Under the pieces are notes generated by a model, which worked only from the letters and a program-made list of their open reading frames with translations, was not told the origin of the DNA and did not search any database. Below, in pieces: positions 35,924 to 43,756 of a stretch of 64,000 bases of DNA; within the stretch, counting starts at the first letter, position 1, and every line of letters starts with the position of its first letter. The translations under genes were made by a program, and so were the position numbers. Source of the stretch: UBA7672 sp044224605 (GTDB lineage Bacteria > Pseudomonadota > Alphaproteobacteria > Caulobacterales > Hyphomonadaceae); NCBI GenBank assembly GCA_044224605.1, contig JBGAKC010000016.1, positions 35,988 to 99,987 of the forward strand, in the 5' to 3' direction.

Positions 35924-36187
35924 ATGCGCAACATCATCGGCTTCATCGTCGGCCTCTATCTCACCGTCGCACTCGTCGTCCTCGGCGGCGCGGCGTGGAG
36001 CTTCTCGACCGAAGTACGCTGGAAGGAAGCTTGCGGCCCCTCGGGACCCAACTGGACGCCCTGGGCCGCCTGGCGCGCCATCACCTGGCCGAAAGCCTGG
36101 CTTGACGATTCCGGCAAGCTTCCGCGCGACGACATCGTCGGATGGCTGAAGGTCGAATACGATCCGTGGAACGGCGCCTGCCCCTAG
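35924..36187 (+). CDS. Small membrane-anchored protein, unknown
   Basis: 87 residues: one N-terminal helix (IIGFIVGLYLTVALVVLGGA) then a Trp-rich soluble part (NWTPWAAWRAITWPKAWL) and an end with two Cys in total. GGGGA-like ribosome site upstream. No family recognised. Its last four bases overlap the end of the convergent exported-protein gene. Confidence 0.6.
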   Translation: MRNIIGFIVGLYLTVALVVLGGAAWSFSTEVRWKEACGPSGPNWTPWAAWRAITWPKAWLDDSGKLPRDDIVGWLKVEYDPWNGACP

Positions 36188-36762
36188 CTGTTCTCGGCCG
36201 ACAGCCTGAACAGGAAGGCGGCCTGTTTCGCCTTTGCCTCAATCTCGATCATGTCGAATGCAGTCGTGACGCCCGGCTCCGCATCCGGCAGCCCCTTCGC
36301 GATCAGCACAGCCTTCACCTTGCCCATGAAGGCAAGATCGCTGCGCCAGTCATCCTCGAAGAACCTGTCGATGTCGTCGTCGCTGAACGCACCGATCGCC
36401 GCGCGCACGCTCGCGACCGCCGCCGCGCTCGCTCCACCCGCTTTCAGCCTGTCGCCCAGAAAGTCGAGCGCCACGCCGTAGAGGCCGAGATCACGCGCCG
36501 CCGCTGACTGGCTCTCCGACAGTCCGCGCTCCTCCATGCACGACTTCACCGCGTCGGCGAGATGCAGACGCGCATCATTCAGCACGTCCTCGGGCGCCGA
36601 GTCCGTCAGGTATGTCTCCGCCACGATCGCGGCGACGCCCCGAGTCTTCAATGTTTCATGCACGCACGAAGCTCCTCCATCCGTCGGCGATTGCGCACCT
36701 GCGATCGGCGCAAGCCACGTTGCGAGAGCAACGCACACCGCGGAATGAAGACGACGCCTCAT
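36184..36762 (-). CDS. Exported protein of an unnamed tandem family (copy A)
   Basis: 192 residues from the ATG at 36762, where the signal peptide (VCVALATWLAPIAGAQ) begins. The mature protein is helical with two Cys (ASCVHET, VKSCMEE) that probably pair. From VKSC to FSDDDID it aligns without gaps, over 57 residues after the Cys, to VKTC...FTDEELD of the gene just upstream. It starts 22 bases after that gene's stop, so the pair is one operon. Function unknown. Confidence 0.65.
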   Translation of the reverse strand: MRRRLHSAVCVALATWLAPIAGAQSPTDGGASCVHETLKTRGVAAIVAETYLTDSAPEDVLNDARLHLADAVKSCMEERGLSESQSAAARDLGLYGVALDFLGDRLKAGGASAAAVASVRAAIGAFSDDDIDRFFEDDWRSDLAFMGKVKAVLIAKGLPDAEPGVTTAFDMIEIEAKAKQAAFLFRLSAENS

Positions 36763-36784
36763 ACTCCCCTCACAACCCACGACC

Positions 36785-37384
36785 TCAGTTGAAGACGTAG
36801 TCGACCCAGTCGCCCGACGCATAGAACCCCATGACGTTGAGCTCCATGAGCAGCAGCACATCGTCGACATTGCTTGATCCGACCGTCGCGCCCGCCTGTC
36901 GCACCTGTGCAAGCATCTTGTCCTTCATTGTCTGGTTCTTGCGGTAGGAGGCGTCGTTCAGGGCGTCGAGTTCCTCGTCCGTGAATTCGGAGAGCGCATC
37001 CAGCACGATGTCGAGGTCGGCGTCCTTGAAGCCAGCATCCAGCATATCTTCCATCAGCACGTCCGAAGCCGTGCCGACGATGCCAACCATCATCGCGATG
37101 TCAGCCATTTCATCGTCCCAGTGATACTTGTCGGAGCAGGTCTTCACATAGGACTTCGAGAGATCTGCCGCATCGGAGTAGTCGCCCAACACGTCGATTT
37201 CCGAAATCGCCGCATCCCCGATGTCGTAAAAGGCCTCCGAATTGCCGATGCCGTCATAGACACAGAACAGCTCGTTGAGTTCCTGCTCGTTGAGGTCGTT
37301 GTAGTTCTTTTGCGCATACGCAGGCGTCGCAGCCAGCGCCCCCGCCGCCAGCGCAACGGCCAGGCCAGCCAGTCTTGAGATCAT
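36785..37384 (-). CDS. Exported protein of an unnamed tandem family (copy B)
   Basis: 199 residues from the ATG at 37384. The signal peptide runs MISRLAGLAVALAAG to PAYAQ. The mature part is strongly acidic and helical, with Cys in LFCVYDG and VKTCSDK. It is a remote paralogue of copy A by gapless alignment around the second Cys and a shared G-x2-G-x3-D pattern. No family recognised. First gene of the two-gene operon. Confidence 0.65.
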   Translation of the reverse strand: MISRLAGLAVALAAGALAATPAYAQKNYNDLNEQELNELFCVYDGIGNSEAFYDIGDAAISEIDVLGDYSDAADLSKSYVKTCSDKYHWDDEMADIAMMVGIVGTASDVLMEDMLDAGFKDADLDIVLDALSEFTDEELDALNDASYRKNQTMKDKMLAQVRQAGATVGSSNVDDVLLLMELNVMGFYASGDWVDYVFN

Positions 37385-37646
37385 GGTCCGTCCCCTGTTC
37401 GGGCGGGCCCCCGCGCCGCCAATTGAGTCCTGCAAACGCTAGCCCCGGCGCATCGCCATTTCCAGCGCAGGGGATTGCATGAGTGACAAAAACATCAATT
37501 TCGCGTCAGGCCTGTGGCGCGGCTGCGTTTGCCGTCCCACCCGCCCTTTACGTAAAGCAGGCCCGAACACACTCTTCAGCCGCGCTTAGGCGACACGGAT
37601 CGCGCAGCGCGCCTAGAACGGGACTGCACTTTTCAACGGAGAACCC

Positions 37647-38276
37647 ATGCGCCGCTTCCTCACCGTGATCGCCGCCGCCGCGGCCCTCGCCGCTCCGGCG
37701 CTGGCGCAGGGCGCGCCCTCGGCGCCGTCCGTGGCTCCCGCCGGCGCCTACGTCGCCGACAAGCCGCACACCACCATCCAGTGGCAGGGCCTCCACAACG
37801 GCCTCTCCTGGTACTCGGCCCGCTTCACCAGCTTCGACATCCAACTGACCTTCGATCCCAACGACGTCACCAAGTCGAAAGTCACCGCCACCATCGATCC
37901 GAAATCGATTGAGACCGACTACGCCAGGACGCGCCCGGCCGGAAACACGACCGACTTCAACAGCGAGGTCGCCAATGGCGACCGCTTCCTCAACGCCGGC
38001 AAATTCCCGCAGATCACCTTCGCCTCCACGTCGATCACCAAGACCGGGAACAACACCGGCAGGATGACCGGCAACCTTACCTTCCTCGGCGTGACCAAGC
38101 CGGTGACGCTCGACGTCACCTACATCGGCAACCGCAACGACCCCCGCGCCAACAAGCACAAGGTCGGCTTCCAGCTGAAAGGCTCCTTCAAGCGCTCCGA
38201 CTGGGGCATGCCCATCGGCGGCCCCGTCGGCGACGAGATCCGCATCGAGATCAACTCCGAGCTGGTGCAGAAGTAG
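37647..38276 (+). CDS. YceI-family periplasmic protein (copy 1)
   Basis: 209 residues with a signal peptide ending APALAQ. The YceI barrel shows as DKPHTTIQWQGLHNGLSWYS, FPQITFASTSI, LTFLGVTKPVTLDVTY and FKRSDWGM. YceI proteins are lipocalin-like barrels that hold a polyprenyl/isoprenoid-quinone chain. GGAGA is 6 bases before the ATG. First of three YceI genes in 3.4 kb. Confidence 0.92.
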   Translation: MRRFLTVIAAAAALAAPALAQGAPSAPSVAPAGAYVADKPHTTIQWQGLHNGLSWYSARFTSFDIQLTFDPNDVTKSKVTATIDPKSIETDYARTRPAGNTTDFNSEVANGDRFLNAGKFPQITFASTSITKTGNNTGRMTGNLTFLGVTKPVTLDVTYIGNRNDPRANKHKVGFQLKGSFKRSDWGMPIGGPVGDEIRIEINSELVQK

Positions 38277-38291
38277 TCGTCGGGACTTACG

Positions 38292-38425
38292 CCCTTGTGG
38301 TTCGACAGACGCACGCTACGCGTGCTGCTCACCATGAGGGCCAAAAGGTCAACGAAAGGGTTGCCCTCATCGTGAGCAGCGATGCTTGGCGAAAGCTATG
38401 CATCGCGCTCGTCGAACCACGAGGG
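38292..38425. repeat. 134-bp imperfect palindrome with side hairpins (REP-like)
   Basis: Outer arms CCCTTGTGGTTCGAC (38292-38306) and GTCGAACCACGAGGG (38411-38425) pair with one mismatch. Inner arms GCTGCTCACCATGAGGGC (38324-38341) and GCCCTCATCGTGAGCAGC (38363-38380) pair with one mismatch. Between outer and inner arms each side has its own small hairpin (GCACGC/GCGTGC on the left, GATGC/GCATC on the right), giving a cloverleaf-like fold. It lies between two YceI genes and resembles dispersed intergenic palindromes of Alphaproteobacteria. Confidence 0.75.
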
Positions 38426-38528
38426 CGCGCGCCCTGCACTCAGTTATTTGTTGCTCATCCGCCACTTTCTTGCCACGCGCCCTTCCTATCCTACTTCCAT
38501 CGCAAACGTCAGTGTTGGGGACTGACCG

Positions 38529-38708
38529 ATGGACGACCGCGAGCGCATCGACCGCGCAATCCGCCATTTCGAAGCGAAACTCATGAAGGCCGTCCACGGC
38601 CCGGCGAGTTCACGAGATCTTGCCGCCCTCGAAGCTCTCCACAAACAGCGCCGCCGCCTGCTTCAATCCGCCCCGACAGGTCGCAACCCCCACGACTTTT
38701 CTTCCTGA
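38529..38708 (+). CDS. Possible 59-residue protein
   Basis: ATG at 38529, with GGGG eight bases upstream; stop TGA at 38706. The product is highly charged and helical (RERIDRAIRHFEAKLMKAV, then LEALHKQRRRLL). Codon use looks coding, with GC-rich third positions. No family recognised; it could be chance. Confidence 0.4.
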   Translation: MDDRERIDRAIRHFEAKLMKAVHGPASSRDLAALEALHKQRRRLLQSAPTGRNPHDFSS

Positions 38709-38781
38709 CACGCAGGCTTGGGCCAGCGCCCGTCTCTCTATACCTTCTTCAGCGGGGACGTCGCCGATAGAGAGCCAAACC

Positions 38782-39408
38782 ATGCGCCTCGCCGTCCTGC
38801 TTGCGACTTGTGTTCTGTCAGCCGGCGCCCTCTCCGCCTGCGCTCTCTCCGCCACGCAGACACCGCAGGCGCTGCAATCTCTCCCCGCAGGCGCCTACCA
38901 GCTCGAGAAGCCGCACGCCTCGCTCCTCTTCCGGGTGAAGCACATGGGCCTGTCGAGCTACACCGCCCGCCTCACCGATTTCGACGCCGCGCTCGACTTC
39001 GACCCGAAAAACCCCACCGCCTCGCACGTCAAGGCCATCATCAATCCCCTGTCAGTGCAGGCCGACCATCCCACCGACAAGGACTGGGACCGCCGCATCG
39101 GCGAGGACCTGATGGAAGGAAAGCAGTTCCCGCAGATCATCTTCGAGTCCACGAAGGTCGAGACCACGGGCGAGTTCACCGGCAAGGTCACGGGCAAACT
39201 CACCTTCATGGGCGTCACCCAGCCCGTGACGCTCGACGTCACCTATAACGGCTCCCTCAACGACGCCCCGCTCTACCAGTTCCGCCCCGCCGTCGGCTTC
39301 TCCGCGCGCGCCCACCTCACCCGCAGCGACTTCGGCCTCCTCGCCTACCGCTCCATCGTCTCGGACGACGTCGAGATCATCATCGAAGCCGAATTCACGA
39401 AGCACTAG
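38782..39408 (+). CDS. YceI-family lipoprotein (copy 2)
   Basis: 208 residues. Signal peptide with Cys in GALSACALSA, so it may be lipid-anchored. It has LEKPHASLLFRVKHMGLSSY, FPQIIFESTKV, LTFMGVTQPVTLDVTY and LTRSDFGLLAY, a full YceI barrel. Its 3' end overlaps by 14 bases the convergent small lipoprotein gene. Second of three YceI genes. Confidence 0.9.
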   Translation: MRLAVLLATCVLSAGALSACALSATQTPQALQSLPAGAYQLEKPHASLLFRVKHMGLSSYTARLTDFDAALDFDPKNPTASHVKAIINPLSVQADHPTDKDWDRRIGEDLMEGKQFPQIIFESTKVETTGEFTGKVTGKLTFMGVTQPVTLDVTYNGSLNDAPLYQFRPAVGFSARAHLTRSDFGLLAYRSIVSDDVEIIIEAEFTKH

Positions 39409-39679
39409 CCTTGCAGGCGATCTCCAGGCTCATGCCCACACCGCTAACGCCAAGGACCTCTGTCTGGTCCAGCACGTCATAATCCCCGCCGCATTGCCTG
39501 CGCGCCCTGGCCTCGCAATCCATCGGAGACTTGAATTCGCTCCTGCAGTGAACCGCGTACACGATACGCCCGTCCCGCGCGTTCAGCTGCTCGACCGGCG
39601 CGGTCGGTTCACCCGAAGCGCACCCCGCCAGAACCAGCCCCACCACCCCCGCTTCGACCCACCGCCCGTTTCGTGCCAT
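39395..39679 (-). CDS. Small lipoprotein, convergent to YceI copy 2
   Basis: 94 residues from the ATG at 39679, with GGGGGTG upstream. The lipobox is LVLAGC after a short hydrophobic stretch. The mature part has four further Cys (VHCRSE, MDCEAR, RQCGG, IACKAS), enough for two disulfides. A much longer frame on this strand that contains it runs antisense to the b561-YceI gene and is not real; the lipoprotein start is what makes the short version credible. Function unknown. Confidence 0.6.
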   Translation of the reverse strand: MARNGRWVEAGVVGLVLAGCASGEPTAPVEQLNARDGRIVYAVHCRSEFKSPMDCEARARRQCGGDYDVLDQTEVLGVSGVGMSLEIACKASAS

Positions 39680-39718
39680 ATCACCCCCAAGAGACACGCC
39701 TGCGTAGAGGACCACACC

Positions 39719-41020
39719 ATGACCGCGGAAGCCACCCAGCCGGACGCCGTCCCCGCCTCCACTTCCCCGCAGCAGCGCTACACCGCCGTCGCCATCGCCC
39801 TGCACTGGGCCATCGCGCTTCTCATAATCGGCCTGCTCGCGGTCGGCTGGATCATGGACTACCTGATCCCCGGCGGCCCCGGCAGCGCGAAGACAGCCAT
39901 CATCCAGCTGCACAAGTCCTTCGGCATCACCGTTCTCCTGCTCACCATCGCCCGTATCCTCTGGCGCGTGATGAACCCGCCGCCGCCCGAGCCGCCCATG
40001 CCCGCCGCGCAGAAGCTGCTCGCGAACACCGTTCACATCCTTCTCTATGTCGTGATGCTGGCGATGCCGCTCACCGGCTGGATCATGGCCTCCGCCGAGA
40101 TCGACAAGCATGAGACGCTCTTCTTTGGAACCTTCCCCTTCTACGCCCCCGGCATCGCCGGCCTGCCGCCCGAAACCCGCGAGCCCATCGCCGAGGCGAC
40201 CGAGTTCCTCCACCACAACCTCGCCTTCGTCATCGTCGGCCTGCTCGTCCTCCACCTCGCCGGCGCGGTGAAGCATCAGTTGATCGACAAGGATGGTCTC
40301 ATGGCGCGCATCGCCCCCGGCATCTTCGGCCGCACGCAGGGCCCTGTGGACAACGGACACGGCGCCATCTGGGCCTTCGGCGCCTCGATCCTCCTGTTCG
40401 GCGCCGTCGCTGGCCTCTCCTTCGCCGCGCCTCCCTCGGATGCGCCGCCCACCGTCACCACCGACCAGAACCAGGCTCCCGCATCGAAGGCGCCGGCCTG
40501 GATCGTCGATTATGGGAAGAGCTCCATCGCGTTCAAATCCGCCTACATGGGGCGCGCCTTCCAGGGCGCGTTCCCCGGCTGGACCGCGCAGATCCAGCTC
40601 GACACCGATGCGCCCGCCAATCCGCAGACACCCGTCGACGGCTATGTCCGCGTGGTCATCCCTACCGGCAAGATCAGCACGGGCGAGCCCTATTTCGACG
40701 ACAACGTCACGCAGGGCGACTGGTTCGACGTCGCCAAGAACCCCGAAGCCACCTTCGAAGTGAAGGGCGGGCTCTTCAAACTTAGCGATACTCAATATGA
40801 AGCCACTGGCGTCCTTCACCTGAAGGGCCTCGACTATCCCGTGCGCCTCCCCTTCACCCTCGCGATCGACGGCAAGACCGCGAAGATGCACGGCGAGGTC
40901 ACCCTGAAGCGCATGGCGATGAACATCGGCACGGGCACGCCCACCGAGGCCAAGGGCGACGCCGAATGGGTCGCCGACGACGTCGGCGTCGTCATCGACG
41001 TCACCGCGACGCGCCAGTGA
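39719..41020 (+). CDS. Cytochrome b561 - YceI fusion protein (copy 3)
   Basis: 433 residues. Residues 20-230 form a four-helix cytochrome b561 domain with heme-ligand His in ALHWAIALLI, LHKSFGIT, NTVHILLY and VLHLAGAVKH. After a further helix (AIWAFGASILLFGAVAGLSF) a YceI domain spans about 260-433 (KSSIAFKSAYMGRAFQG, LHLKGLDYPVRLPF). The membrane cytochrome would move electrons to or from quinone while the periplasmic barrel holds an isoprenoid. Known as a fusion in proteobacteria; the substrate is not known. Confidence 0.9.
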   Translation: MTAEATQPDAVPASTSPQQRYTAVAIALHWAIALLIIGLLAVGWIMDYLIPGGPGSAKTAIIQLHKSFGITVLLLTIARILWRVMNPPPPEPPMPAAQKLLANTVHILLYVVMLAMPLTGWIMASAEIDKHETLFFGTFPFYAPGIAGLPPETREPIAEATEFLHHNLAFVIVGLLVLHLAGAVKHQLIDKDGLMARIAPGIFGRTQGPVDNGHGAIWAFGASILLFGAVAGLSFAAPPSDAPPTVTTDQNQAPASKAPAWIVDYGKSSIAFKSAYMGRAFQGAFPGWTAQIQLDTDAPANPQTPVDGYVRVVIPTGKISTGEPYFDDNVTQGDWFDVAKNPEATFEVKGGLFKLSDTQYEATGVLHLKGLDYPVRLPFTLAIDGKTAKMHGEVTLKRMAMNIGTGTPTEAKGDAEWVADDVGVVIDVTATRQ

Positions 41021-41042
41021 GGAGCGACGTGAGGCCCCTCGC

Positions 41043-41296
41043 GAGTCTCCGACTCACGACTCGAATTTCGTCCGCGCGAGTCCTCGCGCGGGCTCTCTTC
41101 GAGTCGAAATCGGCGCCGAAGGCGCCCTCGAGCAGGTCAAAAACTGTGTCACTCATGCCACAGCGCGTGATCGAAATGCGCCTCATCGAGTCCCGCTTCG
41201 AGACGCGCGCGAGGCGCCTCGATGACCTCTCGCGGCGCCTTCGCGGGCGCCGCATCGCGCTCGCCTGCGGACTCGAAATTCGATGAACTCCGATTC
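41043..41296. other. GANTC-dense spacer before the Sua5 gene
   Basis: Eight GANTC words begin at 41043, 41051, 41058, 41078, 41101, 41188, 41270 and 41292, in a stretch otherwise built of GCGCGAG-like words. At about 64% GC, chance gives near one per 300 bp. No convincing gene lies in the 262-bp spacer. GANTC is the CcrM methylation site that also guides GcrA. It may be a methylation-sensitive regulatory region or a compositionally odd insertion. Confidence 0.6.
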
Positions 41297-42260
41297 AGAA
41301 AAGGCGCCTCGCGCCCCCGCGCGCATCCTCGGCGCCGACCCGGCCGCACTCGACGAAGCGGCCCGCGTCCTCCTCGCGGGCGGGCTCGTCGCGGTGCCCA
41401 CCGAGACCGTCTATGGGATCGCCGCCGACGCCACGAACGGCGCCGCGGTCGCCGCGATCTACACAGCCAAGGGCCGCCCCTCCTTCAACCCTCTTATCTG
41501 CCACGTCGCAGACCTCGCGATGGCGGTGTCCCTCGCCGACTTCAGCCCGCTCGCGCGCCGTCTCGCGGAGCGCTTCTGGCCCGGTCCGCTCACGCTCGTA
41601 CTGCCGCGTGCGCCGTCATGCCCCGTGCACGAGCTCGTCACCGCCGGCCTGCCCTCCATCGCGGTGCGCCAGCCACAACACATTGCCACGCTTGGAATTA
41701 TTTCGCGTGTCAGGCGACCTCTCGCTGCGCCATCGGCCAATCCATCGGAGCAGTTGAGCCCCACTACGGCGGCTCACGTGGCCGCCGGACTGGGCTCGAA
41801 GATCGACCTCATCATCGACGGCGGCGCGTGCCGCGCCGGCCTCGAGTCGACCATCATCGCGCCCGGCGAAGACGGCGCCGTGATGCTCCGCGCGGGCGCC
41901 CTTGCGCGCTCCGAGATCGAGTTGCTCACAGGCCCGCTGAGGTCTCCGGACCAGGCCGCGGGGGTTGTCGCGCCCGGCATGTTGAGGCGCCACTACGCAC
42001 CCCGCGCGCGCCTCCGACTCGGCGCCACTCACGTCGAGTCAGGGGAGGCCTTCCTCGCCTTCGGGGCGCCGCCCGAGGGGGTTTCACCTTCTCTCAACCT
42101 TTCGATTCGCGGCGACCTCGCGGAGGCCGCGTCGAACCTCTTCGCGATGCTGCGCGTGCTCGACTCAACTCACGCCGCGATCGCCGTGGCGCCCATTCCG
42201 GAGGTCGGACTCGGCGAGGCGATCAACGATCGCTTGCGAAGAGGTGCTGCACTCTCGTGA
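41283..42260 (+). CDS. tsaC: L-threonylcarbamoyladenylate synthase, Sua5 type
   Basis: 325 residues: a YrdC domain (AKGRPSFNPLICHVADL, PLAAPSANPSEQLSPTTA) plus a C-terminal Sua5 extension, so it is the long form. It makes threonylcarbamoyl-AMP from threonine, bicarbonate and ATP for the t6A modification of ANN-decoding tRNAs. The start has no visible ribosome binding site. Like its upstream spacer, it carries many GANTC words, and codon choice differs somewhat from neighbours (frequent TCG/GAG pairs). Confidence 0.9.
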   Translation: MNSDSEKAPRAPARILGADPAALDEAARVLLAGGLVAVPTETVYGIAADATNGAAVAAIYTAKGRPSFNPLICHVADLAMAVSLADFSPLARRLAERFWPGPLTLVLPRAPSCPVHELVTAGLPSIAVRQPQHIATLGIISRVRRPLAAPSANPSEQLSPTTAAHVAAGLGSKIDLIIDGGACRAGLESTIIAPGEDGAVMLRAGALARSEIELLTGPLRSPDQAAGVVAPGMLRRHYAPRARLRLGATHVESGEAFLAFGAPPEGVSPSLNLSIRGDLAEAASNLFAMLRVLDSTHAAIAVAPIPEVGLGEAINDRLRRGAALS

Positions 42261-42283
42261 CAAGATAGTGTATGTACAGATTC

Positions 42284-42317
42284 GTTGAGTCGGATTTCCG
42301 ATCGGAGAAGACTCAAC
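42284..42317. promoter_or_regulatory. GANTC-containing inverted repeat upstream of the H1-like peptide gene
   Basis: GTTGAGTC (42284-42291) and GACTCAAC (42310-42317) form 8-bp arms 18 bases apart, each with one GANTC; a third GANTC is at 42279-42283. A separate 12-bp palindrome CTCGCTAGCGAG is at 42332-42343. All lie 35-100 bases before the ATG at 42377. Candidate operator or CcrM/GcrA-responsive promoter. Confidence 0.45.
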
Positions 42318-42376
42318 TTCATCGGCGCCAGCTCGCTAGCGAGTGAAGCGTCAGGGACCACTCAAGGAGACTTAGA

Positions 42377-42451
42377 ATGGCCACTGCCAAAAAAGCTGCG
42401 AAGAAGCCCGCCAAAGCCGCCGCCAAAAAACCGGCGAAGAAGAAGAAGTAG
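42377..42451 (+). CDS. 24-residue histone-H1-like peptide (Lys/Ala/Pro repeats)
   Basis: ATG at 42377 with a textbook AAGGAG seven bases upstream; TAG at 42449. The product is MATAKKAAKKPAK followed by AAAKKPAKKKK: 11 lysines in 24 residues, arranged as AKKPAK units like the tail of histone H1 and of bacterial H1-like proteins. Such tails bind DNA phosphate non-specifically. It is too short for most gene callers. It may be a stand-alone nucleoid micropeptide or a relic of a longer H1-like protein. Confidence 0.7.
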   Translation: MATAKKAAKKPAKAAAKKPAKKKK

Positions 42452-42926
42452 GCTTTAGGCTCTTCGCATTGGGCAGCCAGTCCTTGGCCAGCGCCTCACT
42501 CAGTTGAGGCCGCCCAATTCCCAGAGACTAGTGTAGCATTCCTCGTGCCCACCCGGTCCTCCGGGTGGGCACGAACACTTTCTGGGGTGAGCAAACGGCG
42601 CCGAAGGCGCGAATTGATCCGCGGGATCAAATCGAGTGGCGAACGCCCTGAGCGACAGCGAAGGGCCGCTTTTCCGCGCCGCCCCTGCGCCAATGGCGCA
42701 ATCACCCCTGTGCATAATCACCGCCGGTGAGCTGGAACCACCGACGCCTTCCTGCCCCCAGCGAAGCGGGGGAGAAGGAAAGCCGCTGCCATCCGTTTGA
42801 ACCCCGCACGCCAATGGTGGGACAACCACGTCCCCACCCCAACAAACTCATCGTCCTGAGCCTCCGACCCCGTGGGACAGCCGGAAGCATCACCCCTCCC
42901 CCCTCCTGCGGGCCTACGTTCCCCGC
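42452..42926. other. 475-bp gene-free stretch with palindromes
   Basis: No convincing gene. It holds a 13-bp perfect hairpin at 42544-42573 (CGTGCCCACCCGG, loop TCCT, and its complement), a candidate terminator for the H1-like gene although without a T run. It also holds an ATTGGGC/GCCCAAT pair at 42468-42518, a perfect TTGATCC-GCG-GGATCAA at 42614-42630, and a CCCCC...GGGGG hairpin at 42755-42772. The density of palindromes is typical of repeat-bearing intergenic DNA. Confidence 0.5.
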
Positions 42927-43196
42927 ATGACCCAGGACGGCGCCCCTTCAGAAGCCACCCATTCCGGCGCGACCGGTTTCGGCTTCCCTCTCGACCCGCG
43001 CATCGACGTGCTCGATCCACCGTCGACGCAGGACAGCTTCCCCTCGCCTGACACCGCCGACGCCGACTGCCATGCCCGGGACATCCTCAAGGTGATCATC
43101 GCCCGCATCTGGTCCCCGGTTCTGCTCATTGCTCTCGGCGCGGTCCAGCAAGGCGGATGTATGAGCGCCTCGACTGGCTCTGGCCTGTGGAGCTGA
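42927..43196 (+). CDS. Possible 89-residue protein ahead of the frameshifted gene
   Basis: ATG at 42927. An acidic, Pro-rich first half is followed by a hydrophobic helix (ILKVIIARIWSPVLLIALGA) and a short end. Its 3' end overlaps the next reading frame by 40 bases. It may be a separate small protein, or the true N-terminus of the downstream gene before a frameshift near 43155. No family recognised. Confidence 0.35.
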   Translation: MTQDGAPSEATHSGATGFGFPLDPRIDVLDPPSTQDSFPSPDTADADCHARDILKVIIARIWSPVLLIALGAVQQGGCMSASTGSGLWS

Positions 43197-43756
43197 TGCT
43201 CCGCCGGATCATCTTCATCGGGGCACAGGCGCGGGCAGCCGATTTGCCCGATCCCGGCCCGCTCCACCCGAAACGCCCCCACAAGCCATGTCCATGGCCG
43301 GACCTGTCCTTCGACGCGGCCAACCCGACGACCCGGCGCGCCAGCTTCGCCAATCTCCGTCCGGCCCAGCCGCCTGTACCCGGCCAAAGCCCGAGCGGGC
43401 CGCGTCGCTCCTCAAACCCTGTGAGTGGCCGCATGCTCAATCCGCTCCCACTGGCTTACCCGCTCAATGCCATCCTCCGCGTCTGCACCGACCCGTGGAC
43501 GCGCATCGCGCGTCTTGCCGCCCGCATGAAGCGCGGCCTCGTCCCGCTTCTCGCGACACGCGCCCGGCCCCAGCCTGTTCGCACGCCACACGCTTCCCGC
43601 CCTAAGCCGGCTCGGCGCGATCCTCGGCCTCGACACCCTCAAGCGCCGCGACAGCTCCCGATCTCCCGCCACAACCCGGACCAAACTACCCCGCGAGGAC
43701 CCTTCTGCGGGGTGCGGACCTTCACCTGGAGCGGACGAGAGAGCGGAGGGGAATAA
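43157..43756 (+). pseudogene. Hypothetical protein gene, apparently frameshifted near 43560
   Basis: From the ATG at 43157 (AAGG three bases upstream) the frame gives protein-like segments YERLDWLWPVELMLRRIIF and YPLNAILRVCTDPWTRIARL. After about LLATR the text becomes Pro/Arg-rich and unlike protein. Exactly there, the third frame takes over with SLFARHTLPALSRLGAILGL. This looks like one helical protein split by a one-base frameshift. The layout recalls uncharacterised alphaproteobacterial helical proteins of similar size. A sequencing error is possible, and the true end is uncertain. Confidence 0.4.

Noticed and set aside
39680..40891. Long minus-strand frame upstream of the small lipoprotein
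   Set aside because: Antisense to cytochrome b561-YceI; only its last 94 codons have a signal peptide and ribosome site, so only those were kept.
41001..41156. 51-codon minus-strand frame (MSDTVFDLLEGAF...) in the GANTC-dense spacer
   Set aside because: It starts like a protein but has no ribosome site, runs into the antisense of the b561-YceI end, and its second half follows the local GCGCGAG word bias.
42500..42829. 109-codon minus-strand frame across the palindrome-rich spacer
   Set aside because: It reads through the hairpins and has no motif or start signal.
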